Shown piece by piece: positions 1-6,294 of a stretch of DNA of 34,156 nucleotides. The stretch covers positions 1 to 34,156 of the forward strand of contig ONYP01000087.1 in the NCBI GenBank assembly GCA_900322135.1, read 5' to 3'. This DNA comes from an uncultured Prevotellaceae bacterium (GTDB lineage: Bacteria > Bacteroidota > Bacteroidia > Bacteroidales > Muribaculaceae). The notes under the pieces were generated by a model. That model had not been told where the DNA came from and did no database searches. It saw nothing but the letters and a program-made list of their open reading frames with translations. Numbering within the stretch: the stretch's first letter is position 1; each line of letters starts with the position of its first letter. Position numbers and translations under genes: made by a program.

Positions 1-219
1 TTTCTCGCCCCACAGGTTCGTGTAGCGCATCTGGCCCTCGAAGCGGCCCATGCGCTCCCAGCGGCGCATCGGGTCGTTGTAGCAGTACAGGTCCACCGGT
101 CCGATCTCCTCGGCCAGTTCGTTGCCCGTGCGGCGCACCTCCACCCAGTCACACTCGATGCGCTGCACCATCTTGACGCCCTTCTTGAACTCAAAGGCTC
201 GCAATTCGTGCTGGCTCAT
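1..219 (-). CDS. Phage late-region protein, unknown function (C-terminus beyond window)
   Basis: An open frame starts at an ATG on the minus strand (first base 219) and runs off the left edge after 73 codons, so only the N-terminal part is seen. It begins MSQHELRAFEFKKG and is rich in charged and aromatic residues, with no recognisable domain. The start overlaps the stop of the upstream gene as ATGA, and a strong Shine-Dalgarno (AAGGAGGTGA) sits about 7 nt upstream, inside the end of the preceding gene. It is the last visible member of a tightly packed minus-strand set of small phage genes. Function unknown. Confidence 0.6.
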   Translation of the reverse strand, partial: MSQHELRAFEFKKGVKMVQRIECDWVEVRRTGNELAEEIGPVDLYCYNDPMRRWERMGRFEGQMRYTNLWGEK

Positions 220-599
220 ACGCCCTCACCTCCTTTCCGGCAATTGTAAGGGCTCACGGCGATGCCCTTGCCGCGCCCCAGGAACTTGACGGATGCATCG
301 ACCTCATGGACATAGAAACGCACGACAGCGTTGCTGTTCATGAACGACTCGGGGGCCGAGCGCACGACGATGAGCACGCCTACCGACTCGACGACGAACG
401 GCTTCGTGCTCGGATAACGCCCGTCCAGGCTCTGGCACATGTCCTTAATGGTCTCCTTGAGTTCGGTGTAGGCGTTCTCGGTCTCCTTCTCGGTGGTGAT
501 GAGCACATGGTTGTAACTCTCGGCCCACTCTTTCAGAATGCTGCACTTCTTGTTCTTGGAGGAGAATGTCGTCACCTCTACAAAATACTGCTTACTCAT
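216..599 (-). CDS. Phage hypothetical protein, 127 aa
   Basis: Complete small protein with a mixed alpha/beta look: an N-terminal strand (QYFVEVTTF), a central helix rich in E and K, then hydrophobic strands (VGVLIVVRS, VVRFYVHEVD). There is no signal peptide or membrane segment. It starts at an ATG overlapping the stop of the upstream coiled-coil gene (ATGA) and is preceded by GGAGGTGA. It ends GGEGV, with the GGE codons serving as the Shine-Dalgarno of the next gene. I do not recognise the family; its place in the phage operon suggests a small late or accessory protein. Confidence 0.65.
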   Translation of the reverse strand: MSKQYFVEVTTFSSKNKKCSILKEWAESYNHVLITTEKETENAYTELKETIKDMCQSLDGRYPSTKPFVVESVGVLIVVRSAPESFMNSNAVVRFYVHEVDASVKFLGRGKGIAVSPYNCRKGGEGV

Positions 600-1072
600 A
601 CGGCCTCACCTCCTTCCTCGCTCTCGCGATCCTGGCGGTTCTGCTCCACATGCTGCAGGTAGGCGTCGTGCAGCCGCTCGGCCTCGTTGATGTAGTGTTT
701 GTTTATGGCACGGCGCTCTGCCTGATTGTCCTTGCACCGGTTGTCGAAGGCTGCCTCAGCATCATTCAATGCGCACACCAGCTGGCGCTCCAGCCCGATG
801 ACCTGCTTATGCAAGCCTTCGATTTTAGAGGTAAGGTCCTCGAGCATGGCGCTGTCGCTTGGGTCGATGCTGTCATTCTGAATGCTCAAGGCGTGGCGCA
901 GGTTCCCTCTTTGGTCCTTCAGGCGTTCAATCTGGGTCTTGAGGTTAAGACGGCGCAGGCTGTAGCCCTCCTTGATGCGGATGCGCTCCATGTTGTAGGC
1001 GTTCTTCAGCACCTTGAAGCGCTCGTTGAGTTCCTGGAGGTCGTCCTCCTTGGCTTGGCGCAGGCGTGTCAA
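596..1072 (-). CDS. Coiled-coil phage protein, 158 aa (TTG start)
   Basis: Almost the whole protein is predicted helical and coiled coil: long stretches rich in E, K, R, Q and L without prolines, such as DLQELNERFKVLKNAYNMER and KIEGLHKQVIGLERQL. There is no signal peptide. The only conventional start for this frame is TTG at 1072, about 10 nt after a GGAGGTGA Shine-Dalgarno. An ATG lies 4 nt upstream at 1076 in another frame that closes after about 50 codons, so the junction looks slightly out of register compared with the two downstream junctions, where the ATG itself overlaps the stop. It may be a structural or scaffold-like late protein; function not assignable. Confidence 0.6.
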   Translation of the reverse strand: MTRLRQAKEDDLQELNERFKVLKNAYNMERIRIKEGYSLRRLNLKTQIERLKDQRGNLRHALSIQNDSIDPSDSAMLEDLTSKIEGLHKQVIGLERQLVCALNDAEAAFDNRCKDNQAERRAINKHYINEAERLHDAYLQHVEQNRQDRESEEGGEAV

Positions 1073-1327
1073 TCATAACTGGTCACCTCCTTTCGCGATA
1101 TCGATGGCGGACATGATGGCAAAGTGACACACCCAGGCGACCGTTGCAAAAATGGCAACAGTCGTGTGCTGTCCCGTGATGAGCCAGGACAAGAGGCACA
1201 CCAGGGCGACAGCCGCCAGCAGGATGTTGACTTGCAGGGTTAAAAACTTCAGCACGATGTGACCCAGTGCTGTGGCCAGGGCTTCATAGCCCTCACTCTC
1301 CCGGTTGATTTGAATGGTGTTGTTCAT
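1073..1327 (-). CDS. Small membrane protein, 84 aa, two TM helices
   Basis: The N-terminal 20 residues are polar, followed by a long hydrophobic segment (about residues 25-50, VNILLAAVALVCLLSWLI) and a second one (about 54-76, TTVAIFATVAWVCHFAIMSA), then a short charged tail GGDQL. Two membrane helices and small size fit a phage membrane protein such as a holin, but nothing specific identifies it. Its end overlaps the start region of the coiled-coil gene and carries the GGAGGTGA that serves it. It is the first gene of the left-edge cluster, directly downstream of the large hairpin at 1329-1401. Confidence 0.6.
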   Translation of the reverse strand: MNNTIQINRESEGYEALATALGHIVLKFLTLQVNILLAAVALVCLLSWLITGQHTTVAIFATVAWVCHFAIMSAIDIAKGGDQL

Positions 1328-1328
1328 A

Positions 1329-1401
1329 ACACTTGTTGTAGGTAAGCAATAGGCAGAATAAAAAAACGGCTGCCTGTTCCGTGCTTACCTACAACAAGTG
1401 T
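1329..1401. repeat. 20-bp perfect inverted repeat with inner hairpin, plus a third copy of its core at 1526-1538
   Basis: Arms at 1329-1348 and 1382-1401 are exact reverse complements (20 bp) and contain the core GTTGTAGGTAAGC. Inside lies a second stem, AGGCAG at 1351-1356 with CTGCCT at 1370-1375. The core recurs in direct orientation at 1526-1538. The 1402-1525 stretch between holds short hairpins (GAAAGG/CCTTTC near 1430-1445; CGGGC/GCCCG around an A-run near 1460-1480) and no gene. After the third core the DNA turns AT-rich up to the methyltransferase promoter. It could be a transcript-processing or termination structure, or a recombination/protein-binding site. Confidence 0.7.
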
Positions 1402-1693
1402 CATCTCCGAGGGAGCGCCATTTATGTAGCGGAAAGGCAGCCTTTCTATCGGCTGATGCGGGCATAAAAAAAGCCCGACTGATTTCGAGCGGATAACCGA
1501 CGCTCAGGCGGCGATGACTAACATCGTTGTAGGTAAGCGCTGCAAAATTAAGTTCTAATTTTGAACTGACAAAATTTAGAGCAAAAAAACGTCAGAAAAT
1601 TGCCGAAATATGTTTTATAACATAAAAAAAAGCGTGGGGTTTTTCCCGAAATTTCCAAAAAACACTTCCAAATTTGGCTTTTTTGTTCGTATG

Positions 1694-1725
1694 TTTGTTA
1701 GTTTGTTGGTTTGTGCTTAATTTTG
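1694..1725 (+). promoter_or_regulatory. Promoter of the methyltransferase-ParB-nuclease operon
   Basis: TTTG at 1694-1697 and TAATTTTG at 1718-1725 are separated by 20 nt, matching the Bacteroidetes -33/-7 pattern. Transcription would begin near 1731-1735, which excludes the in-frame TTG at 1711 as start and favours the ATG at 1774. Confidence 0.6.
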
Positions 1726-1737
1726 CAAAGCAAAATT
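1719..1737. promoter_or_regulatory. Palindromic operator over the -7 box and start site
   Basis: AATTTTGC at 1719-1726 and GCAAAATT at 1730-1737 are perfect inverted arms around AAA. The site covers the -7 element and the presumed transcription start, a typical position for a repressor. The ParB-like protein of the operon, which has a helix-turn-helix-like region, is a possible binder; this is inference. Confidence 0.55.
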
Positions 1738-1773
1738 TGCATCTGCTGTAATGAAATCAATGTCTGTTCACCC

Positions 1774-2628
1774 ATGGAACATAGGTACATATCACCACTC
1801 AGATACCCTGGAGGCAAGGCAAAGCTCCTAGGCTATATCTCTCGGATTATTTCAGAAAATAATCTGGATGACGGTGTATATGTAGAACCGTTTGCAGGCG
1901 GAGCGTCGGTCGCATTGGGCCTTTTGCTCAATGGCATTATGAAACAGATCATAATCAATGATAAAGACCGGTCCATTTACGCCTTCTGGCATTCCATATT
2001 GCAGCAAACTGACGAGTTTTGTGCTTTGATTCAGGCCACTCCAGTCACAATAGAATCCTGGAAAGAGCAAAAAAATGTCCAAAAGGATAAAAATGACGCC
2101 GACCTGTTGGCATTGGGGTTCTCAACATTTTTCTTAAACAGGACCAACAGATCTGGCATCTTGAATGCCGGCATTATTGGTGGAATAAACCAGACAGGAC
2201 GATATAAAATAGATGCTCGATACAATAAGCAGGAACTCATTGATAGGATCAGGACCATTTCAGGCTTCCGAGATAGGATTTCTGTGTTAAACCAGGATGC
2301 TGTCGATTTATTGACAACGCTTGACTGGAATCAATTTGGTGACAAGGTTTTCATTTATTTAGACCCGCCATACTATGTAAAAGGGAAAAATCTCTATCTC
2401 AATTACTATCGAGATAATGACCACAAGGAAATCGCTGACATTCTATCAAAGAGTACAGGGTTTAAATGGGCTGTATCTTATGACAATGTCGATTTCATTC
2501 AAAAACTCTACAAAGAATTTCGTTGCTCGCAATTCCAACTAAACTACAGTGCCAACAACAGTGGAAAGGGCAATGAGATCATGTTTTATTCAAACGATCT
2601 GATAATACCCAACTCAGCTATCATTTAA
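1774..2628 (+). CDS. dam: Dam-type DNA N6-adenine methyltransferase
   Basis: Transfers a methyl group from S-adenosylmethionine to the N6 of adenine in a DNA recognition sequence (family knowledge). Visible motifs, from the ATG at 1774: YPGGKAK (residues 11-17), the AdoMet-binding EPFAGGASV (38-46), NRTNRSGI (122-129) typical of the Dam/DpnM group, and the catalytic DPPY at 197-200. At 284 aa it has the usual length. The frame stays open back to a TTG at 1711, but the promoter lies across that codon. The ParB-like gene begins 2 nt after its stop. The operon is AT-rich compared with the phage genes around it, suggesting separate acquisition. It probably protects DNA from the nuclease encoded third. 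The recognition sequence cannot be read from the protein. Confidence 0.9.
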   Translation: MEHRYISPLRYPGGKAKLLGYISRIISENNLDDGVYVEPFAGGASVALGLLLNGIMKQIIINDKDRSIYAFWHSILQQTDEFCALIQATPVTIESWKEQKNVQKDKNDADLLALGFSTFFLNRTNRSGILNAGIIGGINQTGRYKIDARYNKQELIDRIRTISGFRDRISVLNQDAVDLLTTLDWNQFGDKVFIYLDPPYYVKGKNLYLNYYRDNDHKEIADILSKSTGFKWAVSYDNVDFIQKLYKEFRCSQFQLNYSANNSGKGNEIMFYSNDLIIPNSAII

Positions 2629-2630
2629 TT

Positions 2631-3755
2631 ATGGATAACAAGAAGACGGAAGTAAAATATGTAGGAGCTGACAAACTGTTATTTGACAGCAAAAATCCTA
2701 GAATGGTCGAGTTCGGAGATATGAGCGATGAGACCAAAGTTATTAACACTCTATGGCAGAATATGGCCGTCAATGAAATCGTCATGTCGATCTTGGCAAA
2801 CGGATTCTTTGAAAACGAACCAATGTATGCCATCGATGCTGATGGAGGTAAATACACTGTTATTGAAGGTAATCGAAGGCTTGCCGCGGTAAAAGCCATC
2901 CTTGATCCTGACATCGTTGCCAATGACGGGATGAAACGGTATAGGGATAAAATAACCCCGGCGATAAAGAAACAATTAAGTTCAGAACTCCCGGTTGTGG
3001 TTTTAGAATCACGTGAGAGCGCTTGGCGACTAATTGGTTTCAAACACGTGAATGGTGCCGTAAAGTGGGATTCTTTGGCCAAAGCCGAATATATCGCGCA
3101 AGTCCATAACAGTTATAATGTCCCCTTAGAGGACATCGCAACACAGATCGGTGACTCTAACAAGACAACCATCCGGCTTTATCAGGGCCTTATGGTGCTT
3201 CGTCAGGCAGAAACTGAGACAGAGTTCTCCAGTGAAGACAAATATTATTCGCGATTGTATTTCTCTCATTTGTACACGGCCATCGGTTATGAGGGGTATC
3301 AGAACTTCTTAGGATTGGATTTAACCCAAACGTCCACTTCTCCTGTCCCTCAAGATCATCTTAAGAACCTGGAGCAATTAATGTTTTGGTTGTACGGTAG
3401 CAAGCAACGAGATTTGCGACCCATTATTAAAAGTCAAAACCCAGACTTGCGTAATCTCAATAACGTTCTGCTTGATAGTGACTCCACGTCGATGCTTATT
3501 GCAACAAGCGATTTCCGTGCCGCTTTTGAAAACAGTCAAGATGGACTTGATTTGTTTTCTAAATCCATAATGGATGCAAGAGTTGCAATCGAAAAAGCAC
3601 AAGCTAAATTGAGTTTTTACGATGGAAGTGAAGAAATCGCAAATTCTGTACTGATATTGGCCAATCAAGCAGATACCCTCTTCAGTTCAATAAAGGCTAT
3701 AAGAGCGCAAAAATTATCCTCGGATCAAGACAAACAAGCAAGAACAATTGACTGA
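2631..3755 (+). CDS. ParB/Srx-like domain protein with central helix-turn-helix
   Basis: The N-terminal about 100 residues form a ParB-like domain: a KNPRM segment (21-25), IVMSILANGFFENEPMYAI (about 50-68) and the signature VIEGNRRLAAV with GNRR at 80-83. ParB-fold proteins bind CTP or cut nucleic acid depending on family. A helix-turn-helix-like segment follows around residues 150-185 (VPLEDIATQIGDSNKTTIRLYQ), resembling the KorB/ParB DNA-binding part. The C-terminal half is helical with no recognised domain. It lies between the methyltransferase (2-nt gap) and the nuclease (TGATG overlap). No partner ParA is present, so plasmid-type partitioning is unlikely. A DNA-recognition or regulatory subunit of a modification-linked defence system, or its autoregulator, is the likeliest role. 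Confidence 0.8.
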   Translation: MDNKKTEVKYVGADKLLFDSKNPRMVEFGDMSDETKVINTLWQNMAVNEIVMSILANGFFENEPMYAIDADGGKYTVIEGNRRLAAVKAILDPDIVANDGMKRYRDKITPAIKKQLSSELPVVVLESRESAWRLIGFKHVNGAVKWDSLAKAEYIAQVHNSYNVPLEDIATQIGDSNKTTIRLYQGLMVLRQAETETEFSSEDKYYSRLYFSHLYTAIGYEGYQNFLGLDLTQTSTSPVPQDHLKNLEQLMFWLYGSKQRDLRPIIKSQNPDLRNLNNVLLDSDSTSMLIATSDFRAAFENSQDGLDLFSKSIMDARVAIEKAQAKLSFYDGSEEIANSVLILANQADTLFSSIKAIRAQKLSSDQDKQARTID

Positions 3756-4696
3756 TGGGGTTTAAAATCAACAATAGAGGCAGTGGTTTTGTCCCAGATG
3801 GCGAACCAACAACATCGGAATTGGCCGATTTTATTGAAATTAAAGCAATCTTAAGTGACGATGGCAACTATTCAATAACAGATGTCAAGACCTCACTTGG
3901 TATAGCTTGCGATGAAAGCCTTAACACAGAAGATAGCCTTGTTGATGCCGATGAGGTTAAAATTGAAGAGGCTCTCTCGGAAATCGATGAAAGACGAACA
4001 ACGGCGACCGAAAACTATCCTTTCCTGTCATCGCAATTCGGCATTACTCTTGATAATCAGTGCGATGACGTCATTAAGGATGTTTATATGTTCTTATTAT
4101 TTGTGACCCGTGTTAACATGAATACCATGAAAACGCAGAACGGCATTGATGCAACTAAGACATTCGAACAGCTGTGTTCTGCAATTATGGAGAATTATTG
4201 GGGCAATTCAGCAAAAGCATTTGTCATAGGTACGGGATCCGAAACAAGTGATTTTGAAACAAAAATCAACAATGCAATTAATGCAATCGGGGAACCTAGA
4301 GTACAATTCCGTTGGCCTGATGGTAGCCTTAAAAAGGAAAAAGACGCAAAGGTTGATGTGATTGCCTATATTCCGTTTGCAGATGATAGACGAGGGCGAT
4401 TTATCGCAATTGGACAATGCAAGACTGGTACCAGTTGGCAAAGTTCGATTAGTCAACTTGTCCCACAAAGCTTCAATACGAAATATTTCTCGCCACCTTT
4501 TACATTCACTCCAGTTGTGTTGTTTTTGGTATCTGAGGCTTTTTATGAGAATTGGGAAACATACCAAAGAGATTCTCACGGATTGTTATTGGATCGTTGC
4601 AGGTTAATGCAATATCTGCCTGAATCTTTAAGCGATGGCCTACTCAATAATATCAGAGAATGGAACAGAGGCATTATCGAGTTGTTGTCTTCTTAA
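3755..4696 (+). CDS. Predicted PD-(D/E)XK-like restriction endonuclease
   Basis: 313 aa, starting at an ATG that overlaps the previous stop (TGATG). A nuclease-type core is visible in the C-terminal half: KVDVIAYIPF with Asp201, then a beta strand FIAIGQCKTG with Gln221-Cys-Lys223, i.e. D-x19-QxK, a known variant of the PD-(D/E)XK catalytic motif. A candidate acidic helix before it contains FEQLCSAIMENYW. The N-terminal about 100 residues are acidic and may mediate partner contact. The gene is in one operon with an adenine methyltransferase and a ParB-like protein, so DNA cleavage controlled by methylation is the natural reading. I do not recognise a named restriction enzyme. Confidence is higher for nuclease fold than for exact role. 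Confidence 0.7.
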   Translation: MGFKINNRGSGFVPDGEPTTSELADFIEIKAILSDDGNYSITDVKTSLGIACDESLNTEDSLVDADEVKIEEALSEIDERRTTATENYPFLSSQFGITLDNQCDDVIKDVYMFLLFVTRVNMNTMKTQNGIDATKTFEQLCSAIMENYWGNSAKAFVIGTGSETSDFETKINNAINAIGEPRVQFRWPDGSLKKEKDAKVDVIAYIPFADDRRGRFIAIGQCKTGTSWQSSISQLVPQSFNTKYFSPPFTFTPVVLFLVSEAFYENWETYQRDSHGLLLDRCRLMQYLPESLSDGLLNNIREWNRGIIELLSS

Positions 4697-4738
4697 GAGC
4701 AATCCCGAGCAAAATTTTTTAACTTTTAATTTCAGATT

Positions 4739-5035
4739 ATGATAGACAAGATATTTCTTTCAAGACAAGCCAATCGATGGAAACTGTGGGCCGAAGACTT
4801 CGAGTCGGTCCACCTGTATCAAAACATGATGTTCGAGGCCGAAATCGACCCCGCAACCGGCAAAGCCTTTTGCCCGGTACGCAACGCGGCACTGAGTCTC
4901 AATCTGTCAAAGAAGGAACTGCAACGCCGACTCGCAGTGCTCGAGCAGGAAGGGCTCATCCGCCTCGAGGGCGAGAACTACGAGGTCCTGGAGTGTGAAT
5001 ACATCCGCTTTACACCGCCCCAGGACGAGGAATAA
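4739..5035 (+). CDS. Small winged-helix-like protein, 98 aa
   Basis: Begins MIDKIFLSRQANRWKLW and ends in an acidic tail (PPQDEE). Residues about 50-90 (LSLNLSKKELQRRLAVLEQEGLIRLEGENYEVLE) look like the recognition helix and wing of a winged helix-turn-helix. It has no membrane segment. It lies 42 nt after the nuclease gene on the same strand but its base composition is GC-rich like the phage genes, so it may be the phage neighbour rather than part of the defence operon. A strong terminator follows. Possibly a transcription regulator; target unknown. Confidence 0.65.
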   Translation: MIDKIFLSRQANRWKLWAEDFESVHLYQNMMFEAEIDPATGKAFCPVRNAALSLNLSKKELQRRLAVLEQEGLIRLEGENYEVLECEYIRFTPPQDEE

Positions 5036-5056
5036 CCCTCAACACCGGCAACCAAA

Positions 5057-5092
5057 AAGAAGGCCCGCGGTTTCTGTTCCGCGGGCCTTCTT
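5057..5092. terminator. Bidirectional intrinsic terminator
   Basis: A perfect 14-bp stem (5057-5070 with 5079-5092) of AAGAAGGCCCGCGG and its complement around an 8-nt loop, with A-rich DNA on the left and T-rich on the right. It separates the convergent plus-strand 98-aa gene and the minus-strand hicB. Confidence 0.9.
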
Positions 5093-5116
5093 TGTGTCCT
5101 GAATTCTCACCGAATA

Positions 5117-5539
5117 TCAGACAAAGTGGAAATTGACCTGCGACAATTCCTGTCCGAACGAATGCAGTGATGACTCAATCTTCTTGGTCGTTTTTGCGCT
5201 TGGACGGCGGTAACCGCTCACATACTGCGACAACTGGCTCTGGTTGATGCCCGTCACACGAGACAGACCAGCCAAGGTCAATAAACCCTTGTAGTAAGCC
5301 AAAAACGAGGGCACATCATAGGAGAAGTCAAATTCCACTTCCTCAAAGTGCTTTCCCTCTTCAGCATACAATGCCTTCATGTCCTCATAGACCGCCTTGA
5401 AATCGGCAATCGTCTCCTCGATGGAAGAGCCCTCGCCGATAAGACCGTAATCCAGTCCGTCATCATCGGGCATATAGGCGCTGTAGTCGCCTTTGGGACC
5501 CTTCTCAATAAATACTTTCACGCGTTTCATACTCTTCAT
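5117..5539 (-). CDS. hicB: HicB-family antitoxin with helix-turn-helix
   Basis: Partner of the HicA toxin: binds and neutralises it and represses the shared promoter (family knowledge). The N-terminal part (VKVFIEKGPKGDYSAYMPDD, GLIGEGSSIEETIADFKAVYEDM) is the HicB partial RNase H-like fold. The C-terminal part (TLAGLSRVTGINQSQLSQYVSGYRRPSAKTTKKIE) is an XRE-type helix-turn-helix, residues about 85-125. At 140 aa it is a normal two-domain HicB. Two possible ATGs (codons 1 and 4) exist. It follows hicA by 58 nt on the same strand, the toxin-first order usual for hicAB. Confidence 0.88.
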   Translation of the reverse strand: MKSMKRVKVFIEKGPKGDYSAYMPDDDGLDYGLIGEGSSIEETIADFKAVYEDMKALYAEEGKHFEEVEFDFSYDVPSFLAYYKGLLTLAGLSRVTGINQSQLSQYVSGYRRPSAKTTKKIESSLHSFGQELSQVNFHFV

Positions 5540-5597
5540 GTGTTTGGTTAATGGTTAATATGCTTTTGTTTGTTCGTTTCTTTTAAAAGCCAGCGGG

Positions 5598-5786
5598 TCA
5601 TTTGAGACCCGACTGGCGCTTGATTGACCCTAGTGTTCCTGGCTTAACATCCTCACTCAGGTGGTTGCTTGTCGTGAAGGTCTTCCCCGTTATTGGGCTG
5701 TACCAGGCTGGGTGACCGGACACCTGCTTGTTCAGTTCGTAGCATCCAATCTTCTTAAGGGCTCGATGTAATTCACTATACTTCAT
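5598..5786 (-). CDS. hicA: HicA-family mRNA interferase toxin
   Basis: 62 aa, the normal size for HicA, an RNA-binding dsRBD-like toxin that cleaves mRNA. The N-terminal helix KYSELHRALKKIGCYEL is followed by SGHPAWYSPITGKTF with the expected catalytic His25, then a second His42 and the family-typical ending KPGTLGSIKRQSGLK. It starts at the ATG whose upstream region has a complete promoter and operator. The pair probably works as an addiction or anti-phage module carried by the prophage. Confidence 0.88.
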   Translation of the reverse strand: MKYSELHRALKKIGCYELNKQVSGHPAWYSPITGKTFTTSNHLSEDVKPGTLGSIKRQSGLK

Positions 5787-5811
5787 TTCGTCTGTATTTT
5801 GATTTACACCA

Positions 5812-5842
5812 CAAAGATAATGCTAATATTTTTATTAGCAAA
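5812..5842 (-). promoter_or_regulatory. hicAB promoter with operator dyad in the spacer
   Basis: On the minus strand, TTTG (5839-5842), exactly 19 nt, then TATCTTTG (5812-5819) form a textbook Bacteroidetes promoter. The perfect palindrome TGCTAATA-TTTT-TATTAGCA (5821-5840) nearly fills the spacer, positioning a HicB dimer to block transcription. Confidence 0.75.
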
Positions 5843-6222
5843 ATATTCCAGCAACTTTTTTCAAAAAAAGTGATTTTTGCCGCTTGTTTTGACCGGAAAT
5901 GTCGCAAAATGGGGTAAAAATCGTCAAAAAAAGTCCAATTTGCGTCCAAAAATGCACGTTTACCGCCCCAAAAAACGCGTTTTTGGGGGTAAAATTTTGA
6001 GGTCATTGCACCTAACACGCTGATAATCAAGAAAACTTTTTGAAAAAATCAAAAATCTTTCTGTTCACTCTCGCTCCGAAGTGCCGAACCGCTCAGAATC
6101 GCAAAGGCAATTACCACCCCTCTCGATGGTGAAATGTGACCCATCGGGCGGTTTGCAACCTGTAACTGGGAGGGTGACGGCGGGTGATTCTTTCCAGCCG
6201 ATATCGGATTGGAAAGAAATAA
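5843..6222. other. Non-coding stretch between hicAB and terminase
   Basis: No convincing gene. The first about 220 bp are AT-rich with many A and T runs; the rest is GC-balanced. A dyad at 6191-6215 (TTTCCA/TGGAAA around CCGATATCGG, 6198-6207) could be a protein-binding site. Short open frames here (for example minus strand 5776-6030) overlap the hicA promoter and start and were discarded. Confidence 0.5.
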
Positions 6223-6250
6223 CCCTGCCGGGTCTCACGACAGGGCAGGG
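6223..6250 (-). terminator. Probable terminator of the terminase operon
   Basis: Read on the minus strand, CCCTGCC (6244-6250) pairs with GGCAGGG (6223-6229) and is followed by a T-rich TTATTTCTTT, 45 nt after the TerL stop codon. Confidence 0.55.
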
Positions 6251-6294
6251 CAAAGAAAGGATGGTGAACAAACCACACTGTGAAATCCAGGTTA

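Noticed and set aside
2631-3755. Chromosome or plasmid partitioning ParB
   Set aside because: No parA or parS-like array is nearby; the gene is locked into a methylase-nuclease operon.
5776-6030. Minus-strand 84-codon frame upstream of hicA
   Set aside because: Overlaps the hicAB promoter and operator; lysine/phenylalanine-rich product of an AT-rich region.
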